Below, piece after piece: positions 26,729-36,141 of a stretch of DNA of 64,000 bases; the first letter of the stretch is position 1, and every line of letters starts with the position of its first letter. Both the position numbers and the translations under genes were made by a program. Origin of the DNA: Bacteroidales bacterium (lineage in GTDB: Bacteria; Bacteroidota; Bacteroidia; Bacteroidales; WCHB1-69); the NCBI GenBank assembly GCA_017549765.1, contig JAFYNM010000008.1, positions 114,946 to 178,945 on the forward strand, in the 5' to 3' direction. The notes below the pieces were generated by a model, which saw only the letters and a list, made by a program, of their open reading frames with translations, made no database searches and was not told where the DNA came from.

Positions 26729-28378
26729 ATGGGTGCAACAAATTGTCCGGAGACCCCGAGACAGAAAATGATTCAGATGATGTATCTGGTCTATACGGCT
26801 ATGTTGGCATTGAATGTGTCTGCAGACATCTTGAATGCTTTCATCGTGGTGGACGATACTTTGGTGACTTCTACTCGTAATGCCACTCGCCAGAATGCCA
26901 GCGACTACAACTGGTTCGACAACCAGAAGGCTATCCTGGGTGAGGCTAAGATTCACGATGCTTATACGAACGCACAGCAGTTGCGTAAAGAGACCGACAA
27001 AATGGTCAACTATATTGAGCAACTCTCCCGCGACCTGATCATGTATGTGGATGGCGACACGCTTGCCGAAGTGAAAGACGACAAAGGCAAGATCCAGAAA
27101 GTCCCCAAGACGGTGGCTACCATCACCGCCAAGGAGAACTTCGACAAACCTACCTTCTTCATGCTGGAAGACCCTGCCCAGAATCCATCCCGTGCCGTTC
27201 AATTAAAGGAGAAACTTATTGAATACAAGAAGAATATCCTTAAACTGGCCAAGAAGTCGGATCAGCAGCGTCTGTCAGAAATCATTGGCTTGAATGTTGA
27301 GGAGCAGGTCAAATCCCTCACTGGCGAGAAAGTGAACTGGGAAGTGCATAACTTCGATCACATCATCTCCGCTGCTGCCGTTACTTTGCTGAACAAGACT
27401 GTAGGTGAAGTCAGAAACGCAGAATCCGCCATGCTGACCTACCTCAAAGAGTCTATCAGTGCTGACGACTTCAAGTTCGACCATGTGGAAGGCCGTGCTA
27501 TTCCTAAATCCCAGATGGTGTTCCAAGGTGACAGTTACGAGGCAGACATCATCGTGGCTGCATGGGATACCAAGTCCAGCCCGAAGGTATGGTACAAGAT
27601 GGGTGCCGATACTTTGACCGTGGAAGGTCTGGGCGGCGCTCAGGAACTGCAAGGCGAGAACGGCTTGGTGAAGCTGAAATTGCCTGCCGGCTCTATCGGT
27701 GAGCAACGCTATGCTGGTTTGATTATGATCAAAGACCCCAGTGGTGAACCTAAATACTATGGCTTCAAAGACAAATATTCCGTCTTGAAACCGTCTGCCA
27801 CCATCGCTGCCGACAAGATGAACGTCTTGTATGCCGGTATTGACAACCCTGTTTCCGTGTCCGCTCCTGTGGATCCCGGCAAGTTGTCCATCTCCTTCCC
27901 TGGCTGCTCTGTCTCTTCTCAAGGTGCTGGTAAGTTCAATGTGACTGTTCCTGCCTCTTTGATCGGCAGAACCGTGACCGCTTCTGTGGCTGCCAAGTTG
28001 GGTGAATCCACCAAGACGCTCGGCTCTACCGAGTTCCGTGTGAAGAAAGTTCCGGATCCTCGTGCCGTCTTAGGTGCCAACATCCGTGGTGGCAAGCGCT
28101 CCAAATCCGAGCTGACTGCCAACCCCGTGATCCGCGCCGTCATGAACGAGGACTTTGTATATGATTTAAAGTGGACTGTCAACTCCTACCAAGTGATTTT
28201 CGTCAGCAAAAATATGGAAGATCCCGCTATCTCCTGCCAGGGAGGTGCGTTGTCTGAGACGGTGAAAGCCAAGATTAACAAGGCTCCTGCCAATACGGTA
28301 ATCTACTTCACCAATATCAAGGTCTCCTCTGCTGCCGGTACTCGTACGTTGGATGAGTTCTCCGTTCGTATCCGATAA
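26729..28378 (+). CDS. porM: Type IX secretion motor protein PorM/GldM
   Basis: GldM spans the inner membrane once and reaches through the periplasm to the PorK/PorN ring. The 549-residue protein begins with the GldM N-terminal signature (ETPRQKMIQMMYLVYTAMLA) containing the single membrane helix at about 14-33, followed by helical bundles (about 50-220) and beta-rich domains to the end, in keeping with the D1-D4 architecture of the family. It lies between porL and porN in the usual order. Confidence 0.95.
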   Translation: MGATNCPETPRQKMIQMMYLVYTAMLALNVSADILNAFIVVDDTLVTSTRNATRQNASDYNWFDNQKAILGEAKIHDAYTNAQQLRKETDKMVNYIEQLSRDLIMYVDGDTLAEVKDDKGKIQKVPKTVATITAKENFDKPTFFMLEDPAQNPSRAVQLKEKLIEYKKNILKLAKKSDQQRLSEIIGLNVEEQVKSLTGEKVNWEVHNFDHIISAAAVTLLNKTVGEVRNAESAMLTYLKESISADDFKFDHVEGRAIPKSQMVFQGDSYEADIIVAAWDTKSSPKVWYKMGADTLTVEGLGGAQELQGENGLVKLKLPAGSIGEQRYAGLIMIKDPSGEPKYYGFKDKYSVLKPSATIAADKMNVLYAGIDNPVSVSAPVDPGKLSISFPGCSVSSQGAGKFNVTVPASLIGRTVTASVAAKLGESTKTLGSTEFRVKKVPDPRAVLGANIRGGKRSKSELTANPVIRAVMNEDFVYDLKWTVNSYQVIFVSKNMEDPAISCQGGALSETVKAKINKAPANTVIYFTNIKVSSAAGTRTLDEFSVRIR

Positions 28379-28397
28379 ATTATAACATATAAAAATT

Positions 28398-29342
28398 ATG
28401 AAAAAGTTAGGTTTTTTGTTATTAGGAATTTTTGCTGTCACGTTCGCCTTTGCACAAGAGGATGAAGACGGCAGCACCATGAATCAGCCTATCAACCGCG
28501 CTCCCGCAGAATACGCTTGGGAACAGGTGGATGTGGGCGATTTTTCCGACCCTATACCTTACGCGCCGATCCGTCAGGCAGACGTGATGTACTATTACAC
28601 GATCTGGAGAACGATCGACTTGCGTGAGAAGGTGAACCATGTGCTCTATTTCCCGACGGAAGTAAGAGGTACTTGGAAGAGTCTTGCACAGACTATCTTT
28701 GACGCGGTGGATATGCTCAATCCGGAGAAGAGTGAAGGCACCCTGCCCATCTATACGGATGACATGTGCTTGATGCCCACTCCGCGTGAGGACATAGCCA
28801 GCACCCTCTCTGTTTCCTATACCACTCCCGATATTGATATCGAGACGGGTGAGGTGATCGGCGACAAGGAAGTCTTTATCCAATTCGAGCCCAAGCAGAT
28901 TGTCTCCTACAACATCAAGGAGATATGGTATTTCGACAAGCAGACCTCTACGCTGAAATACCAAATCATGACATTGGAGCCGATTTTGGAGTACATCCGT
29001 CCTAACACTTCCACCAACATCTTCGATGATGATCAAGATCAGGATGAGGAAGCTGTGGAAGGCAAGCCGACCAAGAGACGTATCGGTTATATCTACTATC
29101 CGGAGCTCAGACCGTATCTTGCCAAGCAGGAAGTCTTCAATGTGAAGAACAACGCTCAGCGTCTTTCCTTCGACGATCTGTTGACTTGGAAACGTGAGTT
29201 CTCCAGTTTGATCTACAAGGAGGCCAACCGCTATGATCGTGAGATCGCCGATTACATAGCCAACTCCAGAGACCAACGTCTCGAATCAGAGAGAATCACC
29301 AACGAATTGCGTACGTTGGAGAGCGATCTCTGGGAATTTTAA
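28398..29342 (+). CDS. porN: Type IX secretion ring protein PorN/GldN
   Basis: The 314-residue periplasmic protein starts with a signal peptide (1-18, ending TFAFAQ). It contains the family core YTIWRTIDLREKVNHVLYFP and a C-terminal segment with IGYIYYPELRPYLAK and FDDLLTWKREFSS. PorN binds PorK to make the periplasmic ring. It follows porM by 19 bases and ends the operon before a strong terminator. Confidence 0.95.
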   Translation: MKKLGFLLLGIFAVTFAFAQEDEDGSTMNQPINRAPAEYAWEQVDVGDFSDPIPYAPIRQADVMYYYTIWRTIDLREKVNHVLYFPTEVRGTWKSLAQTIFDAVDMLNPEKSEGTLPIYTDDMCLMPTPREDIASTLSVSYTTPDIDIETGEVIGDKEVFIQFEPKQIVSYNIKEIWYFDKQTSTLKYQIMTLEPILEYIRPNTSTNIFDDDQDQDEEAVEGKPTKRRIGYIYYPELRPYLAKQEVFNVKNNAQRLSFDDLLTWKREFSSLIYKEANRYDREIADYIANSRDQRLESERITNELRTLESDLWEF

Positions 29343-29371
29343 CAAAACTAACTTTTTCATAATTTTCATAT

Positions 29372-29403
29372 ACGGACATCATTTTTGGTGTCCGTTTTTT
29401 TTT
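29372..29403 (+). terminator. Rho-independent terminator closing the por operon
   Basis: ACGGACATC pairs with GGTGTCCGT (one T-G pair) around a short loop and ends in about ten T. The T-run touches the promoter element of the next gene. Confidence 0.85.
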
Positions 29404-29410
29404 ACTTTTG
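29403..29410 (+). promoter_or_regulatory. TAnnTTTG promoter element (TACTTTTG) for hldD
   Basis: Exact consensus match 19 bases before the ATG at 29430, which also supports that start over an upstream in-frame ATG at 29385. Confidence 0.65.
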
Positions 29411-29429
29411 CAGAACAAAAACCAAGCCT

Positions 29430-30395
29430 ATGATTATCGTTACCGGTGCTGCCGGTTTTATTGGAAGTTGTATGGTCGCCAAGCTGAATGAGATGGGGCG
29501 CACCGACATTGTGATGGTGGATGATTTCTCCAAAGAGGAGAAACGCCGTAACTGGGAAGGAAAACAGTATCTGGACAAAATTCATCGAAAAGATTTCTTT
29601 TTGTGGCTACCCCGGCATGCGCGGGAGGTGGATTTCATCATCCATCTGGGTGCCCGTACCGATACGACGGAGTTTGATTATGCCATCTTTGAGGAACTGA
29701 ATGTCGAATATACACGCAAGATGTGGTTCTATGCCTCCGAATACGGTATTCCTTTGATCTACGCCTCTTCTGCGGCTACATACGGGGCTGGTGAGTTGGG
29801 CTATGTGGATGACGATGCGCTGGCCTATCGCCTCCAGCCGCTGAATCCTTATGGGAAGTCTAAGAACGAGATAGACAAATGGGTGCAGAAGCAGCCCAAG
29901 ACCCCTCCTTATTGGTATGCCTTCAAGTTCTTCAACGTCTATGGTCCCAATGAGTATCACAAAGGCCGTATGAGTTCGGTGATACTCCATACATTCCAGA
30001 AGATACAGGAGACGGGGTCCATGCAGCTGTTCAAATCCCATCGTCCAGAATATGAGGATGGCCAGCAGTTGCGCGATTTTGTCTATGTGAAGGATGTGGT
30101 CAGGGTGATCTACTGGTTTATGAACCACCATCCCCAGAGCGGCATCTATAATCTCGGGACAGGCCGTGCTCGTTCCTTTTGGGACTTGGCTGCCGCCACT
30201 TTCCGAGCCCTGAAGCTCGAACCAAACATCGCTTTTGTAGATATGCCCGAGGATATTCGTGACAAATACCAGTATTTTACCGAAGCCAAGATGACGAAAA
30301 TGCGATCGGTTGGTTATCATCGTCCGTTTTATTCGTTGGAATCCGGTATCAAATCATACGTAACTCGTTATCTTGTAAAGGATAGCGTGTATTAA
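29430..30395 (+). CDS. hldD: ADP-L-glycero-D-manno-heptose 6-epimerase
   Basis: HldD converts ADP-D- to ADP-L-glycero-D-manno-heptose for the LPS inner core. The 321-residue short-chain dehydrogenase-fold protein has TGAAGFIGS at 5-13 for NADP binding, the catalytic SS/T-A-A-T-Y-G region and the PYGKSKNE Tyr-x-x-x-Lys. The N-terminal VDDFSKEEKRRNWEGK recalls HldD proper. The start was set at 29430, because the extended frame begins inside the terminator and before the promoter. Other sugar epimerases of this fold are the alternative. Confidence 0.85.
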   Translation: MIIVTGAAGFIGSCMVAKLNEMGRTDIVMVDDFSKEEKRRNWEGKQYLDKIHRKDFFLWLPRHAREVDFIIHLGARTDTTEFDYAIFEELNVEYTRKMWFYASEYGIPLIYASSAATYGAGELGYVDDDALAYRLQPLNPYGKSKNEIDKWVQKQPKTPPYWYAFKFFNVYGPNEYHKGRMSSVILHTFQKIQETGSMQLFKSHRPEYEDGQQLRDFVYVKDVVRVIYWFMNHHPQSGIYNLGTGRARSFWDLAAATFRALKLEPNIAFVDMPEDIRDKYQYFTEAKMTKMRSVGYHRPFYSLESGIKSYVTRYLVKDSVY

Positions 30396-30447
30396 AGATT
30401 TTTTTTTGTTGCGCCATGCTTTTTATCTTGCAATTCTAAAATTTTTT

Positions 30448-30455
30448 TATTTTTG
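30448..30455 (+). promoter_or_regulatory. TAnnTTTG promoter element (TATTTTTG) for recQ
   Basis: Exact match 61 bases before the recQ ATG. Confidence 0.6.
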
Positions 30456-30516
30456 TAATCCGATTCATTTTCATAGAAGTCATATCAACAAACCGTAACC
30501 AAGTTTCAGATTACTT

Positions 30517-32718
30517 ATGAAAAGTACTTATACTGACAAAGAAATACAGAAGACACTCAAGTCGGTTTTTGGATTTGATACCTTCAAGGGTAATCAGCAG
30601 AAGATCATCAAGTCGTTGCTCAAGGGCAAGGATTGCTTCGTGATCATGCCTACTGGTGGAGGTAAGTCGATGTGCTACCAGTTGCCCGCGCTGATGATGC
30701 CGGGAACGGCTATTGTCATCTCCCCGTTGATCGCCCTTATGAAGAATCAGGTGGATGCCATCCGCAATTTCAGTGTGGAGATTGGTGTGGCCCACTTTCT
30801 CAACTCCTCTCTCTCCAAGGCGGAGATGACGGAGGTGCGCCAGGACCTGCTTGCCGGCAAGACCAAGATTTTGTATGTCGCTCCTGAGTCTTTGACAAAA
30901 GAGGAGAATGTGAAACTCTTTCAGGAGATTCAGATCTCGTTCTATGCCATCGACGAGGCGCACTGTATTTCTGAGTGGGGACATGACTTCAGACCAGAAT
31001 ATCGTCGCATCCGGGAGATTATCAACCAGATTGGCAAGAAGGTCCCGGTGATTGCTTTGACAGCCACGGCCACCCCGAAAGTGCAAAGCGATATCATGAA
31101 GAATCTCGGCATGGAGAAGGCGGAGGTCTTTATCTCCTCTTTCAACCGCCCCAACCTATATTATGAAATCCGGGAGAAGACCAAGGATGTGGACAAGGAG
31201 ATTGTCCGTTTCATCAAGGCACACCCAGGCAAGTCGGGCATTATGTACTGTCTTAGCCGCAACAAAGTGGAAGAGTTGGCTGCCATGCTGGTGGAGAATG
31301 GCATCCGGGCACTGCCGTATCATGCAGGTCTGGACAGCAAGACCCGTGTGCAGAATCAGGACGACTTTCTTATGGAGAAAGCGGACGTGATCGTAGCCAC
31401 CATTGCTTTCGGTATGGGTATCGACAAGCCCGATGTGCGCTTTGTCATCCACTATGACATGCCCAAGAGTCTGGAAGGCTACTACCAAGAAACCGGGCGT
31501 GCCGGCCGTGACGATGGCGAAGGACTCTGTATCGCTTTCTATGACAACAAGGATCTTCGCAAACTGGAGAAGTTCTCCACGAAGAAATCGGTTGCCGAGC
31601 AGGAGATTGTCAAGCAGCTGCTGGCAGAGACTGCCGCCTACGCAGAGTCCACTAACTGCCGCAGAAAACATATCCTGCACTATTTTGGAGAGGAATATAC
31701 CGAGGAGAATTGCCATAACTGCGACAACTGCAATCATCCCAAGCCCAAGATGAACGCCAACGAGCAGATCATGCTGGCTATCGAGGTCATCCAGACGGTG
31801 AAACAACAGTTCAAGGAAGACCAGATCGTGGACATCATCACAGGCAATAAGACGACCTCGGTCACCAAGTTCAAACATGACAAACTCAAACAGTTCGGCG
31901 AAGGTATGGACTACGATGCCAAGTTCTGGTCCAACATCATCCGCATTGCTATTTTTGAAGGCTTGATAGTCAAGGAGATTGAAAATTATGGATTGCTGAA
32001 GATCACGCCCAAAGGTGAGAAGTATCTGACCAACCCCTATAATGTCATGACCACCAAGCCCGACAAAGGCGATGAGGACGAGGATGAAGTCATGGACAAT
32101 GTGGGCGGTGGCATGGATGAAGCCTTTGACAAGGTACTCTTCGGCATGTTGAAGGACCTGCGGAAGAGTATCTCCCAGGAGGAGAACCTGCCTCCATTCG
32201 TCATCTTCCAGGATCCTTCCTTGGAGGACATGTGCATTCAATATCCCATCACGCTTAATGAGATGCAGAAAGTGGTCGGTGTGGGTGCCGGCAAAGCCCA
32301 GAAATATGGACGCCGTTTCGTGGATCTCATCAAGAAATATGTGGAAGAGAATGAGATTGAACGCCCGCAGGATATCGTCTTCAAAACCAAACCCAAAGAG
32401 TCTGCCGTCAAGGTCTTCATCATTGAAAGCATCGACCGTAAGGTGGATTTTGAGGATATCGCTATCGCAAAAGGTCTGGATATGGACGAGCTGCTCACCG
32501 ACATCGAGAAGATTGTGGCTTCTGGTCTGAAACTGGACATCTCCTACTATATTGAAGAGGAGATTGACGAGTATCATCAGGAGGAAATTCTGGACTACTT
32601 CGCCAATGCCGAGTCCGATTCCGCCGAGCTGGCTTTGGAAGTGCTTGGTGATGACGAATATACCATTGAGGAGATTCGCATTATGCGTATCAAATATATC
32701 TCGGATGTGGGTAATTAA
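30517..32718 (+). CDS. recQ: ATP-dependent DNA helicase RecQ
   Basis: RecQ unwinds DNA 3' to 5' in recombination and repair. The 733-residue protein has Walker A TGGGKSMCYQ near 46-55, DEAH box IDEAHCISEWGHDFRPEY, helicase motif VI ETGRAGRDG-like QETGRAGRDDGEG, a zinc-binding Cys cluster CRRKHILHYFGEEYTEENCHNCDNC, a winged-helix domain and an HRDC-like domain (about 520-600). It is longer than E. coli RecQ (about 610) because of an acidic C-terminal extension, as in other Bacteroidales copies. Confidence 0.95.
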   Translation: MKSTYTDKEIQKTLKSVFGFDTFKGNQQKIIKSLLKGKDCFVIMPTGGGKSMCYQLPALMMPGTAIVISPLIALMKNQVDAIRNFSVEIGVAHFLNSSLSKAEMTEVRQDLLAGKTKILYVAPESLTKEENVKLFQEIQISFYAIDEAHCISEWGHDFRPEYRRIREIINQIGKKVPVIALTATATPKVQSDIMKNLGMEKAEVFISSFNRPNLYYEIREKTKDVDKEIVRFIKAHPGKSGIMYCLSRNKVEELAAMLVENGIRALPYHAGLDSKTRVQNQDDFLMEKADVIVATIAFGMGIDKPDVRFVIHYDMPKSLEGYYQETGRAGRDDGEGLCIAFYDNKDLRKLEKFSTKKSVAEQEIVKQLLAETAAYAESTNCRRKHILHYFGEEYTEENCHNCDNCNHPKPKMNANEQIMLAIEVIQTVKQQFKEDQIVDIITGNKTTSVTKFKHDKLKQFGEGMDYDAKFWSNIIRIAIFEGLIVKEIENYGLLKITPKGEKYLTNPYNVMTTKPDKGDEDEDEVMDNVGGGMDEAFDKVLFGMLKDLRKSISQEENLPPFVIFQDPSLEDMCIQYPITLNEMQKVVGVGAGKAQKYGRRFVDLIKKYVEENEIERPQDIVFKTKPKESAVKVFIIESIDRKVDFEDIAIAKGLDMDELLTDIEKIVASGLKLDISYYIEEEIDEYHQEEILDYFANAESDSAELALEVLGDDEYTIEEIRIMRIKYISDVGN

Positions 32719-32754
32719 TAATGGAATAATCTTAATTTTTTTGAAGAATAGAAT

Positions 32755-33528
32755 ATGGAACAAGAAGAAATGAACAAACCGGAAGAGATTAACGAACCGA
32801 AAGAGATGCTTGATGAAGAAGTGGTTGAGCAATCAGAGATGGTAGAGACGGAACCAACCACATGTGATTGTGACAATGATAATCCCGAATCTGATCAAGG
32901 TGGTAAATGTTGCCGTCGTTGGCATTGCATTGCCCGTTTGATCTTCGACCTGCTGATGCTGGCAGCCGTCATCACCCTCTTTGTCCTCTACGGAAAAGAC
33001 AAATGTAAGGGAGGTAAGAAGACCGCAGTGGTGCCGGAAACCGAGCAGGCTGTTCCCGGCAACGGAGATATCCTCTATGTGAATATCGACACGCTGAATG
33101 CCAATTATGAGATGGTGAACATTCTCACTGACAGCCTCCAGGCTGAGCAAAAGAAGAAAGAGGTGGTCTTCCAGAATCGCCAGAAAGCTTTGGAGACCAA
33201 GTTGCGGAATTATCAGAACAACTTGCAGACAGGTCAGCTCAATGCTCAGCAAGCTCAGTATGCGGAGGCTGCATTGCAACAGGAGAACCAGCAGTTGCAG
33301 AGCGATTATGAGCAGGCCATGTCTTCGTTCGAGGCCCGATATGCTGCTGCTCTTTCCCAGATTGCGGATTCGCTGAAGGCGGCGACCAAGCGTATAAACG
33401 AAGCCCATAACGCCTCTTTCATCATAACCTATGGCGGTGGTAGCAACCTGATTGTGGCTGATCCCACGAAGGATATCACCAATGAGGTCTTGGAAGAATT
33501 GAATAAACCCTTTAAGAAAAAGAAATAG
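32755..33528 (+). CDS. Membrane-anchored OmpH/Skp-like protein
   Basis: The 257-residue protein begins with a 60-residue acidic Glu/Asp-rich cytoplasmic segment containing several Cys (CDCDNDNPESDQGGKCC), then one membrane helix (about 62-80). The outside part begins ILYVNIDTLNANYEMV, as mature Skp/OmpH proteins do, and continues as a long coiled coil (about 125-215) with a short C-terminal strand. Skp chaperones outer-membrane proteins across the periplasm. Unlike classical Skp it is anchored rather than cleaved. It follows recQ by 36 bases and precedes the next gene by 11. Confidence 0.75.
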   Translation: MEQEEMNKPEEINEPKEMLDEEVVEQSEMVETEPTTCDCDNDNPESDQGGKCCRRWHCIARLIFDLLMLAAVITLFVLYGKDKCKGGKKTAVVPETEQAVPGNGDILYVNIDTLNANYEMVNILTDSLQAEQKKKEVVFQNRQKALETKLRNYQNNLQTGQLNAQQAQYAEAALQQENQQLQSDYEQAMSSFEARYAAALSQIADSLKAATKRINEAHNASFIITYGGGSNLIVADPTKDITNEVLEELNKPFKKKK

Positions 33529-33539
33529 CCGCTAAGAGT

Positions 33540-34130
33540 ATGGAAAATAACCGTCCCGATCGTAGTTGGTTGCTTGCCTTGGCGGGCCTTCTGCTGGTTG
33601 TAGTCTTGGCCTGCATCGTGGCACTGTGCTCTCCCAAAGGGGGGTCCCAGATGCTGAATAATCGTGAACGGAATGCCGAGTTGGCCGCCCTGCATGAGTT
33701 CCCGCCTATTGAGATGGCTGATTCCATGGCGATGCCCAGAACGGTGGTGTCCTATGACGACAAAACCCCGCGAGACGTCTATTATTATGCCTTGGACAGT
33801 CTGGGGCAACCCACGGAAGAGGTGGTCTATGAGTCGCATTTCTATCCTGACCATTCCACCTATTTTGAGGGCAACATCTCCAATGATGAGCGCGAGGGAC
33901 TTTGGTATGCATACCACAAGAATGGCAAGGTGCAGACCATGGCCCATTATGAGAATGGCAAGGAGCAAGGCCAATACACGGTCTATTTCGAAAATGGTAG
34001 CGTGATGTACACAGGTAAGTATGACAAGGGCACTCGTGTGGGTGTGTGGAGCTTCTATGATCCGGAAGAGAAACTTGTCCGCACCATTGATTACAATGTC
34101 AAGCCACCTAAAGTAACGACAATTCAATAA
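33540..34130 (+). CDS. MORN/YwqK-repeat membrane-anchored protein
   Basis: The 196 residues start with an uncleaved membrane segment (about 10-28). From about 100 on there are at least three copies of the beta-hairpin repeat seen in MORN and YwqK proteins: YFEGNISNDEREGLWYAYHKNG, Q-TMAHYENGKEQGQYTVYF and YTGKYDKGTRVGVWSFYDP. Databases often label such proteins as YwqK antitoxins, but there is no toxin gene here and the label should not be taken literally. It is 11 bases after the Skp-like gene, so both are probably envelope proteins of one operon. Confidence 0.75.
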   Translation: MENNRPDRSWLLALAGLLLVVVLACIVALCSPKGGSQMLNNRERNAELAALHEFPPIEMADSMAMPRTVVSYDDKTPRDVYYYALDSLGQPTEEVVYESHFYPDHSTYFEGNISNDEREGLWYAYHKNGKVQTMAHYENGKEQGQYTVYFENGSVMYTGKYDKGTRVGVWSFYDPEEKLVRTIDYNVKPPKVTTIQ

Positions 34131-34174
34131 TTACATATATCAAATTTTAATTCAACAATAATAAATTATACAAT

Positions 34175-35551
34175 ATGGAATTACCTTTTGCAGAATCTTG
34201 GAAAATTAAGATGGTGGAACCCATCAAGAAATCTACTCGTGCCGAACGTGAGAAGTGGCTGGATGAAGCGCATCAGAACATTTTTATGCTGAAGAGCGAC
34301 TATGTTTATATTGACCTGCTTACAGACAGTGGAACGGGCGCTATGAGTGACCGTCAATGGAGCGCCATGATGATGGGTGATGAAAGTTACGGTGGAGCCC
34401 GTTCTTTCTATCACATGAAAAACACTATCACCGAACTGACGGGTTTTGAGTTTGTCATCCCTACCCATCAAGGACGTGCCGCTGAGAATGTGCTCTTCAG
34501 CTATCTTGTGAAGCCAGGCCAGATAATCCCGGGCAACGCTCATTTTGATACGACCAAGGGTCATATTGAGAGTCGTAAAGCTTTTGCTATCGATGTGACT
34601 GTTCCCGAGGCTTACGATACCCAGCTGGAAGTTCCTTTCAAGGGTAATGTCAGCTTGGAGAAGTTGGAGAAAGTTTTGGAAGAGAACAAAGGCAATGTGC
34701 CGTTCTTTGTTCTTACCGTTACCAACAACACGGTGGGTGGTCAGCCTGTCAGCATGAAAAATATTCGTGAAACCTGTGAGCTGTGCCACAAGTACGGTGT
34801 GCCCGTCAATATCGACAGTGCCCGTTTCATTGAGAACGCCTACTTCATCAAGACGCGTGAAGAGGGCTATGCGGACAAGACTCTGCGCGAGATCTGCCTG
34901 GAGATGTTCAGCTATGCCGACAGTATGACGATGAGTGCCAAGAAAGACGGCCTCGTCAACATGGGCGGTTTTATCGCCACCAACAAGAAGGAGTGGTACG
35001 AGGGCGCCAAGCTGTTCTGCATTCCTTTTGAGGGCTTCCTGACCTATGGCGGTATGAATGGCCGTGACATGGACGCATTGGCTGTCGGATTGAAGGAAAA
35101 TATCGAGTTTGACATGGTGGAGACCCGTATCAAGCAAGTTCATTATTTGGCTGCCAAACTGGATGAGTATGGCATCCCTTACCAGCGTCCTGCCGGTGGT
35201 CATGCCATCTTTGTGGATGCTGACAAGGTCCTCACCAACATCCCGAAAGAGGAGTTCCCTGCCCAGACCTTGACATGTGAACTCTATCTGGAAGCTGGTA
35301 TCCGAGCCTGTGAGATTGGTTATGTGTTGGCCGACCGTGACCCCGTGACCCGCGAGAACCGTTTCGGAGGCAACGACTTCGTGCGCCTCTGCATCCCGCG
35401 TCGTGTCTATACCAACAACCACATGGACGTGATTGCTGCCGCCTTGAAGAATGTCTATGACCGTCGCGACACCATCAAGCGTGGTCTGGAGATCACTTGG
35501 GAGGCTGAACTGATGCGCCACTTCACTTGCCAGTTCAAACGTCTGAAATAG
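34175..35551 (+). CDS. tnaA: Tryptophanase (indole-forming)
   Basis: TnaA splits L-tryptophan into indole, pyruvate and ammonia with PLP. The 458-residue protein is the beta-eliminating lyase fold with THQGRAAEN for cofactor phosphate contact and SAKKD at 254-258, where Lys257 would hold PLP. The close relative tyrosine phenol-lyase has FTTTRYH where this protein has FDTTKGH; Asp125 corresponds to the Asp that binds the indole ring in tryptophanases, so tryptophanase is the better call. No tnaC-like leader peptide with Trp is visible in the 44 bases upstream. Confidence 0.9.
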   Translation: MELPFAESWKIKMVEPIKKSTRAEREKWLDEAHQNIFMLKSDYVYIDLLTDSGTGAMSDRQWSAMMMGDESYGGARSFYHMKNTITELTGFEFVIPTHQGRAAENVLFSYLVKPGQIIPGNAHFDTTKGHIESRKAFAIDVTVPEAYDTQLEVPFKGNVSLEKLEKVLEENKGNVPFFVLTVTNNTVGGQPVSMKNIRETCELCHKYGVPVNIDSARFIENAYFIKTREEGYADKTLREICLEMFSYADSMTMSAKKDGLVNMGGFIATNKKEWYEGAKLFCIPFEGFLTYGGMNGRDMDALAVGLKENIEFDMVETRIKQVHYLAAKLDEYGIPYQRPAGGHAIFVDADKVLTNIPKEEFPAQTLTCELYLEAGIRACEIGYVLADRDPVTRENRFGGNDFVRLCIPRRVYTNNHMDVIAAALKNVYDRRDTIKRGLEITWEAELMRHFTCQFKRLK

Positions 35552-35559
35552 TGAACTCC

Positions 35560-36141
35560 ATGCTGATAGTAGGGGATGTCCTGGTATCTGACGAGCTCTT
35601 TGAACGGCACTTCTGCTGTGATTTGGCCCAGTGTGACGGACAATGTTGCATAGAGGGTGATGCCGGAGCCCCCGTGGCACCGGAGGAGATCGCCGACCTT
35701 TCAGAATATTACCCTGTCTATCGGAAATACATGACACCAGAAGGACTCGCCGCTGTGGAGGCATGCGGCGAGCCTTTTGTTTTTCAACACGATGAGTTCC
35801 AGACCCCGCTGCTTGCTGGCCAGGGAGCCTGCGCTTTTGTCTTCTATGATGACGGCATCGCAAAATGTGCGATAGAAAAAGCCTTTGAAAACCATGAAAT
35901 CCCTTTCAGAAAACCCATATCCTGCTATCTCTACCCGATCCGCGTCAGTAGAGTGGGGAAGTATATAGCCTTGAATTATCATCACTGGGGCATCTGCGAG
36001 TCTGCCTGCCGATATGGTGACGAACTGAAGCTGCCCGTCTATGTGTTCTTGAAACAGCCTCTTATCCAGATGTTTGGAGAGGATTGGTATCAAGAGTTGT
36101 GCGAGACGGTGCGTTTGTATCAGCAGGAAGGCATCAGATGA
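35560..36141 (+). CDS. DUF3109 family cysteine-rich protein
   Basis: The start at 35560 gives 193 residues opening MLIVGDVLVSDELFERHFCC; an earlier in-frame start inside tnaA is less likely. The family marks are the Cys-rich CCDLAQCDGQCC near 19-30 and further Cys at the C-terminal half (CYLYPIRV, WGICESACRYG). Together they resemble the YkgJ-type metal-binding proteins, which may hold zinc or an iron-sulfur cluster. No enzyme activity is known to me. It lies 8 bases after tnaA and overlaps the convergent regulator gene by 8 bases. Confidence 0.85.
   Translation: MLIVGDVLVSDELFERHFCCDLAQCDGQCCIEGDAGAPVAPEEIADLSEYYPVYRKYMTPEGLAAVEACGEPFVFQHDEFQTPLLAGQGACAFVFYDDGIAKCAIEKAFENHEIPFRKPISCYLYPIRVSRVGKYIALNYHHWGICESACRYGDELKLPVYVFLKQPLIQMFGEDWYQELCETVRLYQQEGIR

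Noticed and set aside
23382-29342. Recent horizontal transfer of the por operon
   Set aside because: Codon use and promoter type match the surroundings; the cluster is core to the phylum.
31156-32832. Long open frame of over 550 codons antisense to recQ
   Set aside because: It mirrors the codon structure of recQ, shows no signal, domain or motif, and lies opposite a clear helicase.
33540-34130. YwqK antitoxin of a toxin-antitoxin pair
   Set aside because: No toxin gene is next to it; the label comes only from the MORN-like repeat.
34175-35551. Tyrosine phenol-lyase as the identity of the PLP lyase
   Set aside because: FDTTKGH with Asp125 fits tryptophanase; the phenol-lyase segment FTTTRYH is not present.
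34181-35863. Long open frame of about 560 codons antisense to tnaA and DUF3109
   Set aside because: Shadow of the sense genes; no recognisable protein features, and it would cross two confident genes.
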